Origin: an uncultured Bradyrhizobium sp.
Lineage (GTDB): Bacteria; Pseudomonadota; Alphaproteobacteria; Rhizobiales; Xanthobacteraceae
Direction of reading: 5' to 3'
DNA: 64,000 nucleotides
NCBI RefSeq assembly: GCF_936928535.1
Contig: NZ_CAKZHY010000098.1
Span: 62,001-126,000, forward strand
Position numbers and translations under genes: made by a program. Position 1 is the first letter of the stretch. Every line of letters starts with the position of its first letter. Below are positions 52,157 to 60,417 of this stretch, in pieces. A model generated the notes under the pieces. It was not told where the DNA came from, made no database searches, and saw only the letters and a list, made by a program, of their open reading frames with translations.

Positions 52157-52187
52157 CATGCCCCGGATGCTTTGTATCCGGGGCATG
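52157..52187. terminator. Hairpin between convergent SMI1/KNR4 and tannase genes
   Basis: CATGCCCCGGAT (52157-52168) pairs with ATCCGGGGCATG (52176-52187) around a 7-base loop. No T-run, so it may work with Rho for either direction. Confidence 0.6.
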
Positions 52188-52197
52188 AAATCGGCGT

Positions 52198-54057
52198 TCA
52201 ATGCCTGCTGTCGCCGTGCCCGTCGTCATCGTCATGGAAGTCATGGTCGCCGCCGCGCCCGAAGCCCGGATCGACGCAGGCGAAGTTGGCGGCGTCGCTG
52301 GTCAGGCCGCTGCCCTTGTATGATGCGATCTTCGGGTAGACGCAGAGGGGCCGCGTGCCACCGGTCGGGAAGTTCTGGGCAACGCGCGGATCGAACACGC
52401 CGCCGGCCGGGTAGGGCGAGGTGGTGTTGGTATTGGCCGCGACGATGCGCTCGGGTGCGATGCCGTTCTCGACCCAGTCGGTGATCGCCTTGAGCTCGTT
52501 GGTGGCGAAGTTGCTGGTGGCCGCGCCGCCGCCGCAATGGGCCATGTTGGGCACCATGAACAATCGCGCGAAGTCGGTCGCGTGATTGTCCATGCGCTGG
52601 TTCATCTTGCGGTACCAGCGGGCGATCGAGGCGCCGGAGAAGATGCCGTCATTGACCGAGGAGGAGACGATCAGCTTGCCGCCGCGCGCCCGGAACGGAC
52701 GCAGATCTGTTGCGACCGCCGCCATGAAGTCCATCGAGCTCTGCGGATAGGCCGCGGTCTCCGTGAAGATCTTTGGCGCATCGGTGTCGAAGTTGAATTT
52801 GAACACGAAGGCTTCCTGGCCGTTTGGCCCGTTGACCGGCGTGACCACGGGCGGCGTCTGGAAGATCATCGGGATCGCGCCGGCGCCGAGCGTCAGGTTG
52901 AATGCGGTGTTGACACCGGGCACCGGCGCAGTGACGACGTTCCAGGCCTGCCAACCCAGCACGAATCCAGCAGTCGGCGGCGTCCAGATGCCGGCGTCCC
53001 AGAACCAGTTCGAATAGAGCCGCTCGCCCCTGGAGTTGACCGGGCCGGCGTAGATCTTCTTCAGCGCATCGACCTGGCCGCTGGTGAGGCAGGTGCCGCC
53101 ATGCGGCGTGCTGCCGTGCGAGCCGGTGCCGCAAGTGTAGCTCGCAAGCGCCGGATAGACCTTCTTGGCCGTGCAGGCGTGGTAATTGTCGATGATGCCG
53201 TCGACGAGGCCATCGAGCGCATCGCAGGCGCTCAGGATCGCGGCCGATGCCACCTGAAGGTCCTGCTGCGGGAAGGTGTCAGGGATAAAGGGCTGGCCGT
53301 TGACGTCCTTGCTGGTGGACAGCGTGCCGAGCACCTGCTCGTTCCAGGCTTCGGCAAGGGCCGCCTGCGGCAGGTTGAAGCCGGGGTTTTGCGATATCAC
53401 GCCATCGAACAGCCAGGGCGAGCGCTGTGACGCCACCATCGCATCGCGGCCACCGTTCGAGCAGCCCATGATGTAGGAATAGACGGTGTCGAGGCCGTAG
53501 AAATAGGAAATGATCTGCTTGGCTGTCGTCGCCGTCTTCTCGATGCCATTGTAGCCGTAGTCTCGGCGCGCTTGCGCGTCGATGGCGAAATGCGCGGAGC
53601 CGCCGGCGTTGGCGTCGTCGTCCTGATAGCCGCCGACCGCATTGGCTGCATTGTCCTCATGGCCGCCGTCATCGGCTGCGACAGCCCAGCCCTGGCCGAC
53701 CTCGACGCCGGCCGCGCCCGGCGGATCAGCATAGAGGCTGCCGTCGGTGCCGCCGCCGCCCATCATCTCGAAGCGTCCGTGCCAGGTGTTGGGCAAATTG
53801 AGCGCGAAACCGATGCCGTAGGTGAAATGATCAGGGTCTTGCGTGGAGACGCGCTTGTTGATGATGCCGACCACGTTGCAATAGCCCGACTTCTGCGTCG
53901 CGCTCAGGATCTGGGTGTTCGGCAGCGTGAGGCCGGTGAGGGCGGTGCAGGACGCGCGCGGAGCGACGCCACCAGGCGGCAGCCCATGTGCGCCCGCCTG
54001 CGGACCAAGCGACGCCCAGGTGGCGATGATCGTCGATGCCAGGAAAAGTCGTTTCAT
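52198..54057 (-). CDS. Secreted tannase/feruloyl esterase family hydrolase
   Basis: 619 residues: signal peptide (about 1-24), nucleophile Ser200 in YIMGCSNGGR, catalytic Asp region in KLIVSSSVNDGIFS and His in MVPNMAHCGGG, each in the order typical of the family. Cys residues flanking the Ser and His elements likely form the conserved disulfide. The C terminus ends in an odd His/Asp/Gly-rich tail (GGDHDFHDDDDGHGDSRH), a possible metal-binding extension. It should cleave plant phenolic esters. GGGAGGACATGAC fixes the ATG at 54057. A MarR gene lies divergent upstream. Confidence 0.88.
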   Translation of the reverse strand: MKRLFLASTIIATWASLGPQAGAHGLPPGGVAPRASCTALTGLTLPNTQILSATQKSGYCNVVGIINKRVSTQDPDHFTYGIGFALNLPNTWHGRFEMMGGGGTDGSLYADPPGAAGVEVGQGWAVAADDGGHEDNAANAVGGYQDDDANAGGSAHFAIDAQARRDYGYNGIEKTATTAKQIISYFYGLDTVYSYIMGCSNGGRDAMVASQRSPWLFDGVISQNPGFNLPQAALAEAWNEQVLGTLSTSKDVNGQPFIPDTFPQQDLQVASAAILSACDALDGLVDGIIDNYHACTAKKVYPALASYTCGTGSHGSTPHGGTCLTSGQVDALKKIYAGPVNSRGERLYSNWFWDAGIWTPPTAGFVLGWQAWNVVTAPVPGVNTAFNLTLGAGAIPMIFQTPPVVTPVNGPNGQEAFVFKFNFDTDAPKIFTETAAYPQSSMDFMAAVATDLRPFRARGGKLIVSSSVNDGIFSGASIARWYRKMNQRMDNHATDFARLFMVPNMAHCGGGAATSNFATNELKAITDWVENGIAPERIVAANTNTTSPYPAGGVFDPRVAQNFPTGGTRPLCVYPKIASYKGSGLTSDAANFACVDPGFGRGGDHDFHDDDDGHGDSRH

Positions 54058-54335
54058 GTCATGTCCTCCCAGTTTCATTTTTGCTTCGTCAACGAAAGCG
54101 CCCGGCGCGCCGCCAGCCGGCAAGGCGGTGCGGCGTGATATGCAGATTGCTGTTGGGAGAAAGAGCTCTTGCGCCCGTGGTTGGCGCCTGCGCAGCATCG
54201 GCCGAGCGCAAAGCCATTCCGCCGCGATGCACGATGGCATGCGGATCGGCGTCCACCCGCTGATGACGGCACCGACGTTCGCTCCCCTTGAACCCGCTCG
54301 TCTGACGGCAGGCTTTCACGATCCTTAGGCGAGCG

Positions 54336-54353
54336 ATGTTGCCGTGTCAACAT
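54336..54353. promoter_or_regulatory. Candidate MarR operator
   Basis: ATGTTG-CCGTGT-CAACAT is a perfect 6-bp dyad with six bases between, a classic MarR-type operator shape, located between the divergent tannase and MarR genes (279 bases before the former, 119-155 before the latter). Confidence 0.6.
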
Positions 54354-54471
54354 GACGCATCGCGCGATATTGCTGTGCAACCTGTCGTAGAAGCTGCAGA
54401 CGCGCGGACGGAACCCGCTCGGCTTCTCGATCCGGCCGGGTTGCGTTAGACTCGCTGTCCGAATCCGCCGG

Positions 54472-55059
54472 ATGCGCCTGCACCGGCTCAGCGAAAGATG
54501 CGCGTCGATGCGGCCAGGCAAGGCACGGGTGAGGAAACGGACCGCGCGACCGCAGCGGGCAGCACGCGTGACCAAGCCGTCGCGATCGGCGCCCCGCATT
54601 GTGTCCGGCACCAAGCCGGCCAAGGCGAAGCCGCTCGCGCTCGGGGACCTCACGCGATTGCTGGGCTACAGCATCCGCAGGGCGCAGCTCTGGATCTTCA
54701 AGGAGTTCAGCCGGCAATTGGCGGCGTTCGAGATCAGTCCCGCGCAGTTTTCCGTGCTCTGCGTGATCGACGCCAATCCGGGCGTCAACCAGCTCGCGGT
54801 CGCGCAGCTGCTGTCGATCGAGCGGGCGGGGCTCGGCAGGCTGGTCGATCATCTCGAAGGCCGCGGCTTGGTGCGGCGCACGGCGTCGGCGCTCAACCGC
54901 CGCTATTACGTGCTGTATCTGACCGACGCTGGTAACGCGCTCCTGGCACGGCTCAGGCCTGCAGCCGCCGCAAGCGACAGGGCGCTCGCGGCCAAGATCG
55001 GACCGCGCGCCTACAAGGAATTGCGCCGGGCGCTGTCGATCTTTGTCGAGGACGCCTGA
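54472..55059 (+). CDS. MarR family transcriptional regulator
   Basis: 195 residues from the ATG at 54472, or 183 from the ATG at 54508; no ribosome site decides. A basic N-terminal extension (about 60 residues) precedes a MarR core: LLGYSIRRAQLWIFKEFSRQ, PAQFSVLCVIDANPG, the recognition helix SIERAGLGRLVDHLEGRGL and the wing LVRRTASALNRRYYVLYLT. Such regulators release DNA on binding phenolic acids or their CoA thioesters. Its position suggests control of the adjacent tannase-like gene. Confidence 0.85.
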   Translation: MRLHRLSERCASMRPGKARVRKRTARPQRAARVTKPSRSAPRIVSGTKPAKAKPLALGDLTRLLGYSIRRAQLWIFKEFSRQLAAFEISPAQFSVLCVIDANPGVNQLAVAQLLSIERAGLGRLVDHLEGRGLVRRTASALNRRYYVLYLTDAGNALLARLRPAAAASDRALAAKIGPRAYKELRRALSIFVEDA

Positions 55060-55090
55060 GCGGCTATCTCTCTCGGTCGCAACAAGTGCG

Positions 55091-55120
55091 TAGGCACGCT
55101 GCGCTTTGCCCACCCTGCGG
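55091..55120. repeat. Half copy of the GTAGGGTGGGCAAAG repeat
   Basis: The 30 bases match 11765-11794 at 27 positions, including GCTTTGCCCACCCT. Only the right arm of the inverted repeat is present. Confidence 0.7.
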
Positions 55121-55136
55121 AGACTGAGAATGCGGC

Positions 55137-55910
55137 CTATGCGGCATCTAACCCCAGTTTGGCATAAATCCGCCGCGCATATGCCCCAAACGCATCCGTG
55201 GTCTTCAGCGGCAGGTCGCGCGGGAAGGGCAGGTCGATCGGGAAGTAATCGGCCATCTTCGCCGGGCCCGCGGTCAGCACCGCGCAGTGCGACGACAGGA
55301 ACACGGCTTCCTGGATCGAATGCGTCACGAAGATGATGGTCTTGCCGCTCTCGCGCCAGATCCGCAGCATCTCCAGGTTCATCTGCTCGCGCGTCAATGC
55401 GTCCAGCGCGCCGAACGGCTCGTCCATCAGGATCAGCTTCGGATCGTGGATGAAGGCGCGGGCAATGGCCGTGCGCTGCTGCATGCCGCCGGAGAGCTCT
55501 CGCGGATATTTCTCTTCATAGCCGGCAAGGCCAACCAGCTTGAGCAGGTCGCGTGCCCGCTCGCGCGCGGCCTTGATCGGCAGACCGACGATCTCGGCGG
55601 GGAGCAGCACGTTGTCCAGGATGGTGCGCCATTTCAGGAGCAGGGCCTGCTGGAACACCATGCCGATGTCGCGGCTCGGATCGAACGGGCTGTCGGAATT
55701 GCCGATCGTGACCGTGCCGCCATCGGCGCTGTGCAGGCCGGCCAGAATCTTCATCACCGTGGTCTTGCCGCAGCCGGAGGGGCCGACCAGCGAGACGAGC
55801 TCGCCTTCCTGCACATCCATCGTGACGTCGGACACCGCCAGAAACTCGGCGCCGCCGGTGCGATAAACCTTTCGGACGCCTTGCAGGCTGATGAAGGGCT
55901 TTGAGCTCAT
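55137..55910 (-). CDS. ABC transporter ATP-binding protein (SsuB/TauB/NrtD type)
   Basis: 257 residues: Walker A GPSGCGKTT, FQQALLLKWRT (Q-loop), signature LSGGMQQRTAIARAF, Walker B LILMDEPFGALD and H-loop VTHSIQEAV. This is the nitrate/sulfonate/taurine/thiamine-precursor class. The ATG at 55910 overlaps the aldolase stop (ATGA), which favours it over 55919. Last gene of the minus-strand operon; it energises the permease at 58774-59589 with the binding protein at 60418. Confidence 0.92.
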   Translation of the reverse strand: MSSKPFISLQGVRKVYRTGGAEFLAVSDVTMDVQEGELVSLVGPSGCGKTTVMKILAGLHSADGGTVTIGNSDSPFDPSRDIGMVFQQALLLKWRTILDNVLLPAEIVGLPIKAARERARDLLKLVGLAGYEEKYPRELSGGMQQRTAIARAFIHDPKLILMDEPFGALDALTREQMNLEMLRIWRESGKTIIFVTHSIQEAVFLSSHCAVLTAGPAKMADYFPIDLPFPRDLPLKTTDAFGAYARRIYAKLGLDAA

Positions 55911-56962
55911 ACCAGCCATTTGTTCAAGTTGGCCGCGACGAAGGAATCGTCGCTGAGGTCGGCATGCTCGCGCGTGACGCGGTCGATCTCGTCCTTCTGG
56001 CCGGGGCTGAGGCCCTCGTTCGGATCAAGGCACCACAGGCCCTGCATCAGGCCCTGGCGCCGCAGCACCTCGTGGCAGCCGGCGATGCAACCGTGGAAAT
56101 TGTTGGCGACATCGAAGAAGGCGCTGTTGCAATCGGTGACGCGGGCATCGAGCGCGAGCAGATCGGCCGGGACGCTGTCCTTGTGCCGCGCCTGTTTGCA
56201 GCGCTCGAATTGTTTTATCGCGCTCGCGGTCCAGACCGACCAGTGACCGAGCAGGCCGCCCTTGAAGTAGGTGCGCGTGGTGACGCCCTTGTCGCGCAGA
56301 TCGAACGGCAGCATCAGGTCGAGCAGGATGTGATCGTCATTGCCGGTGTAGAGCGCAACACGGTCGAGCGCGCCTGCGGCGGCGACGCCGCGCAGCACGT
56401 CGAGCGTGCGATAGCGGTTGAACGGCGCGATCTTGATCGCGATGACATTGTCGATCGACGCAAACCGCTGCCAGAATTGGCTCGACAGGACGACGCCGCC
56501 GACGGCGGGCTGGAGGTAGAAGCCGACAAGCGGAATTTCGGCGGCCACCTCGGTGCAGTGCGCGATGATCTCGTCCTCGGAGGCGCTCTTCATCGCGGCG
56601 AGACTCAATAGACCCGCGTGATAGCCGATGTCGCGCGCGGTGCGTGCCTCAGTGACGGCTTGCCGGGTGGGCCCGGCAAGGCCCGCGACCAGCGCCAGCG
56701 GACGCTTGGTCCAGTTCGCTGCGGTCTCGGCGGCAAGCTCGAGCACAGGCCGGTAGAGGCCGACATCGCGGATCGCGAATTGCGTGGTGTGCACGCCGAC
56801 GGCAAGTCCGCCGGAGCCGGCGTCGATGTAATAACGCGTCAGCGCGCGCTGATGCTTTATGTCGAGCTGACGTTCGGCGGTGAGGGCGAGCGGATGCGCC
56901 GGCAGCACCGTGCCTTCGGCAATCAGCCTGCGGATTTCGCTGTTGATCTGGCTGTGGTGCAT
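55907..56962 (-). CDS. Dihydrodipicolinate synthase family (class I aldolase/lyase)
   Basis: 351 residues, somewhat longer than DapA (about 295). The Schiff-base lysine is in NVIAIKIAPFNRY, and the conserved Tyr in VGFYLQPAVGG, so a pyruvate- or keto-acid-type aldolase mechanism is preserved. A C-terminal extension of about 50 residues is specific to this subgroup. Substrate unknown; the operon context (epimerase, transporter) points to catabolism of an imported sugar acid or related compound rather than lysine synthesis. Confidence 0.82.
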   Translation of the reverse strand: MHHSQINSEIRRLIAEGTVLPAHPLALTAERQLDIKHQRALTRYYIDAGSGGLAVGVHTTQFAIRDVGLYRPVLELAAETAANWTKRPLALVAGLAGPTRQAVTEARTARDIGYHAGLLSLAAMKSASEDEIIAHCTEVAAEIPLVGFYLQPAVGGVVLSSQFWQRFASIDNVIAIKIAPFNRYRTLDVLRGVAAAGALDRVALYTGNDDHILLDLMLPFDLRDKGVTTRTYFKGGLLGHWSVWTASAIKQFERCKQARHKDSVPADLLALDARVTDCNSAFFDVANNFHGCIAGCHEVLRRQGLMQGLWCLDPNEGLSPGQKDEIDRVTREHADLSDDSFVAANLNKWLV

Positions 56963-56968
56963 GATGTC

Positions 56969-57790
56969 CTATCCGAATTCGGGGCCGGCGACGGCGAATG
57001 GCATTTCATCGCCCGCCGATGTGGCGGGGCCGAACCGCATGCGCTGGAACGGGCGTTCGACGGTCCAGCCCGAGGCCGTCAATCCTTCAAGGAATGCGGT
57101 CTGCGGGGCGACCGCGTCGATCAGCAGCGGCGCGGTCTCGGATCGCGCGATCGCATGAACCAGCGCCAGCGAGTCGCCGGCATTGTCCGCGAACAGAGGG
57201 CCGATATGGCGCGCGGTCCTGCCGTCCCTGACCAGCGCGATCGCGCCGGGCGAGGCGGCGATGCGTGAGCCGGAGCGCTGGGCAAAGGCGGTCAGGAGGG
57301 CGGCGCGGTCGAAACCGGTTGCGCGCCGGTCCCGTGCGCGAAGCGTATCAAGCGATGCGGCCGGCGGCGGTGGCGCGGGCAGGCGCACCGGCATGATTAA
57401 TTTCAGCCGCCGCAATTGCAGCGTCGGCGTGAAGCCGAGCCGCCCGTAAACGGCGGCGCCGTCGGGCGTCGCATCGAGCCAGCTGGTCAGTCCGTTCTTG
57501 CGCGCGGTTTCAAGGCAGGCGTCGACGAGGCGGCTCGCATAGCCGCGGCGACGATGGCTCGATGTCACCAGCACCATGCTGATCCAGGCGTTGTTGCCGG
57601 AGTAGGGCAGCAGCGCGGCTGTGGCGACGAGCAGTGGGCCGTTGCGGATGCCGAACACGACGCCCTCGCGCAGGAAGACGCGCCAATCCTCTTCGGTCTG
57701 GTTCCACTTCGCTTCCGTCGACAGCACGAGCCCGGCGATCGCATCCTCGACGCCAAGCTTGATGAGGGGCGGCCCGTCAGTAGCGGCCAT
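56969..57790 (-). CDS. GNAT family N-acetyltransferase (possibly two-domain)
   Basis: 273 residues. The N-terminal GNAT domain has ISMVLVTSSHRRRGYASRLV (acetyl-CoA loop RRRGYA) and LDATPDGAAVYGRLGF; the C-terminal half resembles a second degenerate GNAT-like fold. ATG 57790 lies inside the epimerase end, a 14-base overlap. Six bases separate its stop from the aldolase start. It could modify an amino sugar or amine handled by the same operon; this is inference. Confidence 0.78.
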   Translation of the reverse strand: MAATDGPPLIKLGVEDAIAGLVLSTEAKWNQTEEDWRVFLREGVVFGIRNGPLLVATAALLPYSGNNAWISMVLVTSSHRRRGYASRLVDACLETARKNGLTSWLDATPDGAAVYGRLGFTPTLQLRRLKLIMPVRLPAPPPPAASLDTLRARDRRATGFDRAALLTAFAQRSGSRIAASPGAIALVRDGRTARHIGPLFADNAGDSLALVHAIARSETAPLLIDAVAPQTAFLEGLTASGWTVERPFQRMRFGPATSAGDEMPFAVAGPEFG

Positions 57791-58814
57791 CGCGCACCTC
57801 GTATTTGGTCGGCTTGCCGAGGCTCGGCATGGCGCGGGAGACCCAGTCGGCGGTCCAGACAATCAGCTGTTCGGTGTCGACGACAGGCAGGCCGAACAGC
57901 TGGACTGATTTCGACGTGTCGGTCAGCCAGGCCGTCGGCTCCTCCTTGCCAGTGAGCACCGGCGCGCGGCCGAACCTTGCACCGAACCTGGTGGCGAGAT
58001 CGCGCACCGCCAGGATCTCGTGCCCGCTGACATTGATCGGCGAGGTCGGCGCGGTGCAATGGGCAAGACACCGCAGCGCCTGCGCCGAGGCGTCGCCCTG
58101 CCAGATGAAATTGACATGGCCCAGGCTGACATCGATCGGCGTGCCCGTGAGCACCTTCGTTGCGATGTCGTGCAGCACGCCGTAGCGCATGTCGATGGCG
58201 TAGTTGAGCCGGAACAGCCGTCCGGGCGTGCCGAATCTGTGCGAGAAATACTCGAACATGCGCTCGCGTCCGACGCAGGATTGAGCGTACTCGCCGGGCG
58301 GGTTCGGCGCCATCTCCTCGGTCGAGCCTTTGCCGTCGACCGGCACGAACGGATAGACGCAACCGGTCGAAAACGCCACGATCCGCGACGACGGGAAAGC
58401 CTGTGCGACCAGCGCCGGGACATGCGCATTCATCGCCCAGGTCAGCGACAAATCGCCCTCGGCGCCGAACTTGCGGCCGGCCATGAAGACGATGTTCGGC
58501 GCCTTCGGCAGCGCCTTGATCGCGTCTTCGTCGAGCAAGTCGCAATTGATGGTCTCGACGCCGCGCGCGTGCAGCCAGTCCTTGACGCCAGCGTCGCTGA
58601 AGCGAGCGACGCCGATGATGCGGCGCTCGGGCGCGGCGGCCTTCGCCAGCCCCGCCAGCGTCGGGCCCATCTTGCCGGCGACGCCGAGGATCATGATGTC
58701 ACCCCTGACCTTTTCGAGGTCGTCGATCAGGGCCTGCGTCGGCCGGCACAGCAGATCGTCGAGGGCGGCGATATCAGGAATGGTCTTCGGCAGCGTCTGG
58801 CGGGTGAGGAGCAT
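57777..58814 (-). CDS. NAD-dependent epimerase/dehydratase family protein
   Basis: 345 residues with an N-terminal extension of about 35 residues before the Rossmann motif (ILGVAGKMGPTLAG, a G-x-x-G-x-x-G form). Further elements are FMAGRKFGAEG and the FSTGCVYPF strand; the catalytic Tyr may be in GEYAQSCVGRERM, where YxxxK is replaced by Tyr-x-x-x-x-Gly-Arg, a deviation worth noting. It acts presumably on a nucleotide-free sugar or polyol. It overlaps the permease stop by 41 bases. Confidence 0.75.
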   Translation of the reverse strand: MLLTRQTLPKTIPDIAALDDLLCRPTQALIDDLEKVRGDIMILGVAGKMGPTLAGLAKAAAPERRIIGVARFSDAGVKDWLHARGVETINCDLLDEDAIKALPKAPNIVFMAGRKFGAEGDLSLTWAMNAHVPALVAQAFPSSRIVAFSTGCVYPFVPVDGKGSTEEMAPNPPGEYAQSCVGRERMFEYFSHRFGTPGRLFRLNYAIDMRYGVLHDIATKVLTGTPIDVSLGHVNFIWQGDASAQALRCLAHCTAPTSPINVSGHEILAVRDLATRFGARFGRAPVLTGKEEPTAWLTDTSKSVQLFGLPVVDTEQLIVWTADWVSRAMPSLGKPTKYEVRDGRY

Positions 58815-59589
58815 GAGATGGTCCCTTAGGTTTGGCCGGCATCACGAACAAGCGTTCGAGGGCGAGCACCAGGCCGTAGAGGGCGACGCCGAGCAGCGTG
58901 AGCAGCACGACGGCCATCACCATCGCCGGCGTGTCGAGCGAGGACTGCACCTGGATCATGAGGTAGCCGAGCCCGCGCTCGGAGGCGATGAACTCGCCGA
59001 CGATGGCGCCGGCGACCGCGAGGATGGCGCCGACCTTCATGCCGGAGAACACGTAAGGCAGCGATCCCGGCAGCTGGATCTTGCGGAACAGCGTCCAGCG
59101 CGAGCCGCGCAGCGACTTGACGAGGTCGAGCAGGTCAGGCTCGACCTCGCGCAATCCCCGCGCGGTGGTGAGCAGGATCGGGAAGAAGCAGATGCTGAAG
59201 GCGATCAGGATATTCGGCAGGATGCCGTAGGAGAACCAGACGATGAAGAGCGGGCCGAGCGCGACCTTCGGGATCATGTTCAGCGTGACGAACAGCGGCA
59301 GCAGCACGAGGCTCACCAGCGGCGCCCAGCTGAAGATCACGGCGAGCGCGACGCCGACGAAGGCGCCAAGCGCGAAGCCGCCGAGGATCTCGATGGCCGT
59401 CACCAGCGTGTTGGCGCCCCAGGCGTAACTTGCGGTGCCCAGGGTCTGCACGGTCGCCAGGGGCGAGGGCAGGATGAATTTCGGCACGTGGAAGGCGTCG
59501 ACCGCGACCTGCCAGAGCACGAGCACGGCAAGGTGCACGATCAGGACGATCGCAAAGCTGCGCGCCGGCCTTGCTCCGTCACCTGCCAC
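58774..59589 (-). CDS. ABC transporter permease (SsuC/TauC type)
   Basis: 271 residues with about six membrane helices (for example SFAIVLIVHLAVLVLWQVAV and LIAFSICFFPILLTTARG). The EAA-type loop LLDLVKSLRGSRWTLFRKIQLP contacts the ATPase. GTG 59589 is chosen because AGGGAG lies eight bases upstream; a TTG at 59658 would start inside the TetR-type palindrome. First structural gene after tetR. Confidence 0.9.
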   Translation of the reverse strand: MAGDGARPARSFAIVLIVHLAVLVLWQVAVDAFHVPKFILPSPLATVQTLGTASYAWGANTLVTAIEILGGFALGAFVGVALAVIFSWAPLVSLVLLPLFVTLNMIPKVALGPLFIVWFSYGILPNILIAFSICFFPILLTTARGLREVEPDLLDLVKSLRGSRWTLFRKIQLPGSLPYVFSGMKVGAILAVAGAIVGEFIASERGLGYLMIQVQSSLDTPAMVMAVVLLTLLGVALYGLVLALERLFVMPAKPKGPSHAPHPPDAAEDHS

Positions 59590-59654
59590 CGTCCGCTCCC
59601 TGTTGCTTCGGCCTCGCTGCCGCAAGCCGAGCCTAACCGTGCCGGGCGCAAGTT

Positions 59655-59670
59655 TCAACCAGTTGGTTGA
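59655..59670. promoter_or_regulatory. TetR-type operator before the permease operon
   Basis: TCAACCA-GT-TGGTTGA has perfect 7-bp arms. It directly abuts the tetR stop codon (59671) and lies 66 bases before the permease start. A related site is at 60322-60335. Confidence 0.75.
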
Positions 59671-60318
59671 TTATGGCCGGAGCGACTGCAGCACCAGATC
59701 GGCGACATGCCGGCGGCGGGCGCGGCGGGCGGTGCGGCTCGACAGGTCCTTGCCGAAGATCGCCGACAGCGTCGGCGTGTTGGAGAAGAAGAAATAGGAA
59801 AGTCCCGCGATGGAGATGTAGAGCTGGATCGGGTCGATCCCCTTGCGGAACATCCCGGCGCGTACACCCTCATGGAGGATGTGCGAGACGCTCTTCACCA
59901 GCGGCGAATGCATCGCCTCCAGCCGCGTCGAACCGCGGACGTGGCGGGCGCCGCCGCGGTTCTCATCGTTCAGGAGCACGATGAAATCAGGGTTTGCGGC
60001 CAGATGATCGAACGAGGCCTCGATCAGCCGGCGGATCGCCTTGTCCGGCGGCAGGCCTTCGAGATTGAGCCGGCGCTCCTGTTCGCGGATGTCCTCATAG
60101 ACCCATTCGAGCACGGCGAGGTAGAGCGCGTCCTTGTCGCCGAAATAGTGATAGACCAGCTGCTTGTTGACGCCGGCGCGCTCGGCGATCTCGTCGACGC
60201 GGGCGCCCGCAAAACCGTGCCGGGCGAACTCCTGGCGTGCCGCGGTGAGCAGTTTCTTGCGGGTGGCGGCCGGGTCGCGGCGCTGCGGCACGGTGTCGCC
60301 TGAACGTTTTGCGGGCAT
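59671..60318 (-). CDS. TetR family transcriptional regulator
   Basis: 215 residues. The N-terminal helix-turn-helix lies near 18-64: ARQEFARHGFAGARVDEIAE, AGVNKQLVYHYFGDKDALYL. The C-terminal ligand domain is of the RutR/AcrR-like type (LSYFFFSNTPTLSAIFG). ATG 60318 is four bases from a TetR-type palindrome, so the transcript may be leaderless; TTG 60339 is an alternative. It is placed to sense a compound handled by the adjacent transporter and repress both transcripts. Confidence 0.9.
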   Translation of the reverse strand: MPAKRSGDTVPQRRDPAATRKKLLTAARQEFARHGFAGARVDEIAERAGVNKQLVYHYFGDKDALYLAVLEWVYEDIREQERRLNLEGLPPDKAIRRLIEASFDHLAANPDFIVLLNDENRGGARHVRGSTRLEAMHSPLVKSVSHILHEGVRAGMFRKGIDPIQLYISIAGLSYFFFSNTPTLSAIFGKDLSSRTARRARRRHVADLVLQSLRP

Positions 60319-60321
60319 TTC

Positions 60322-60335
60322 CAACCAAACAGTTG
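60322..60335. promoter_or_regulatory. TetR-type operator between tetR and the binding-protein gene
   Basis: CAACCAAACAGTTG (CAAC-N6-GTTG) matches the site at 59655-59670 at 11 of 14 positions when read on the minus strand (CAACTGTTTGGTTG). It sits between the divergent tetR and substrate-binding-protein genes. Confidence 0.65.
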
Positions 60336-60417
60336 ACAAGTTGCGAACGGGCTTGTTGCATTGGTAGCCTCACATGGGGAGAGCGACAAGCCGGGTCGCG
60401 GGAATGAGGAGAGTGCG

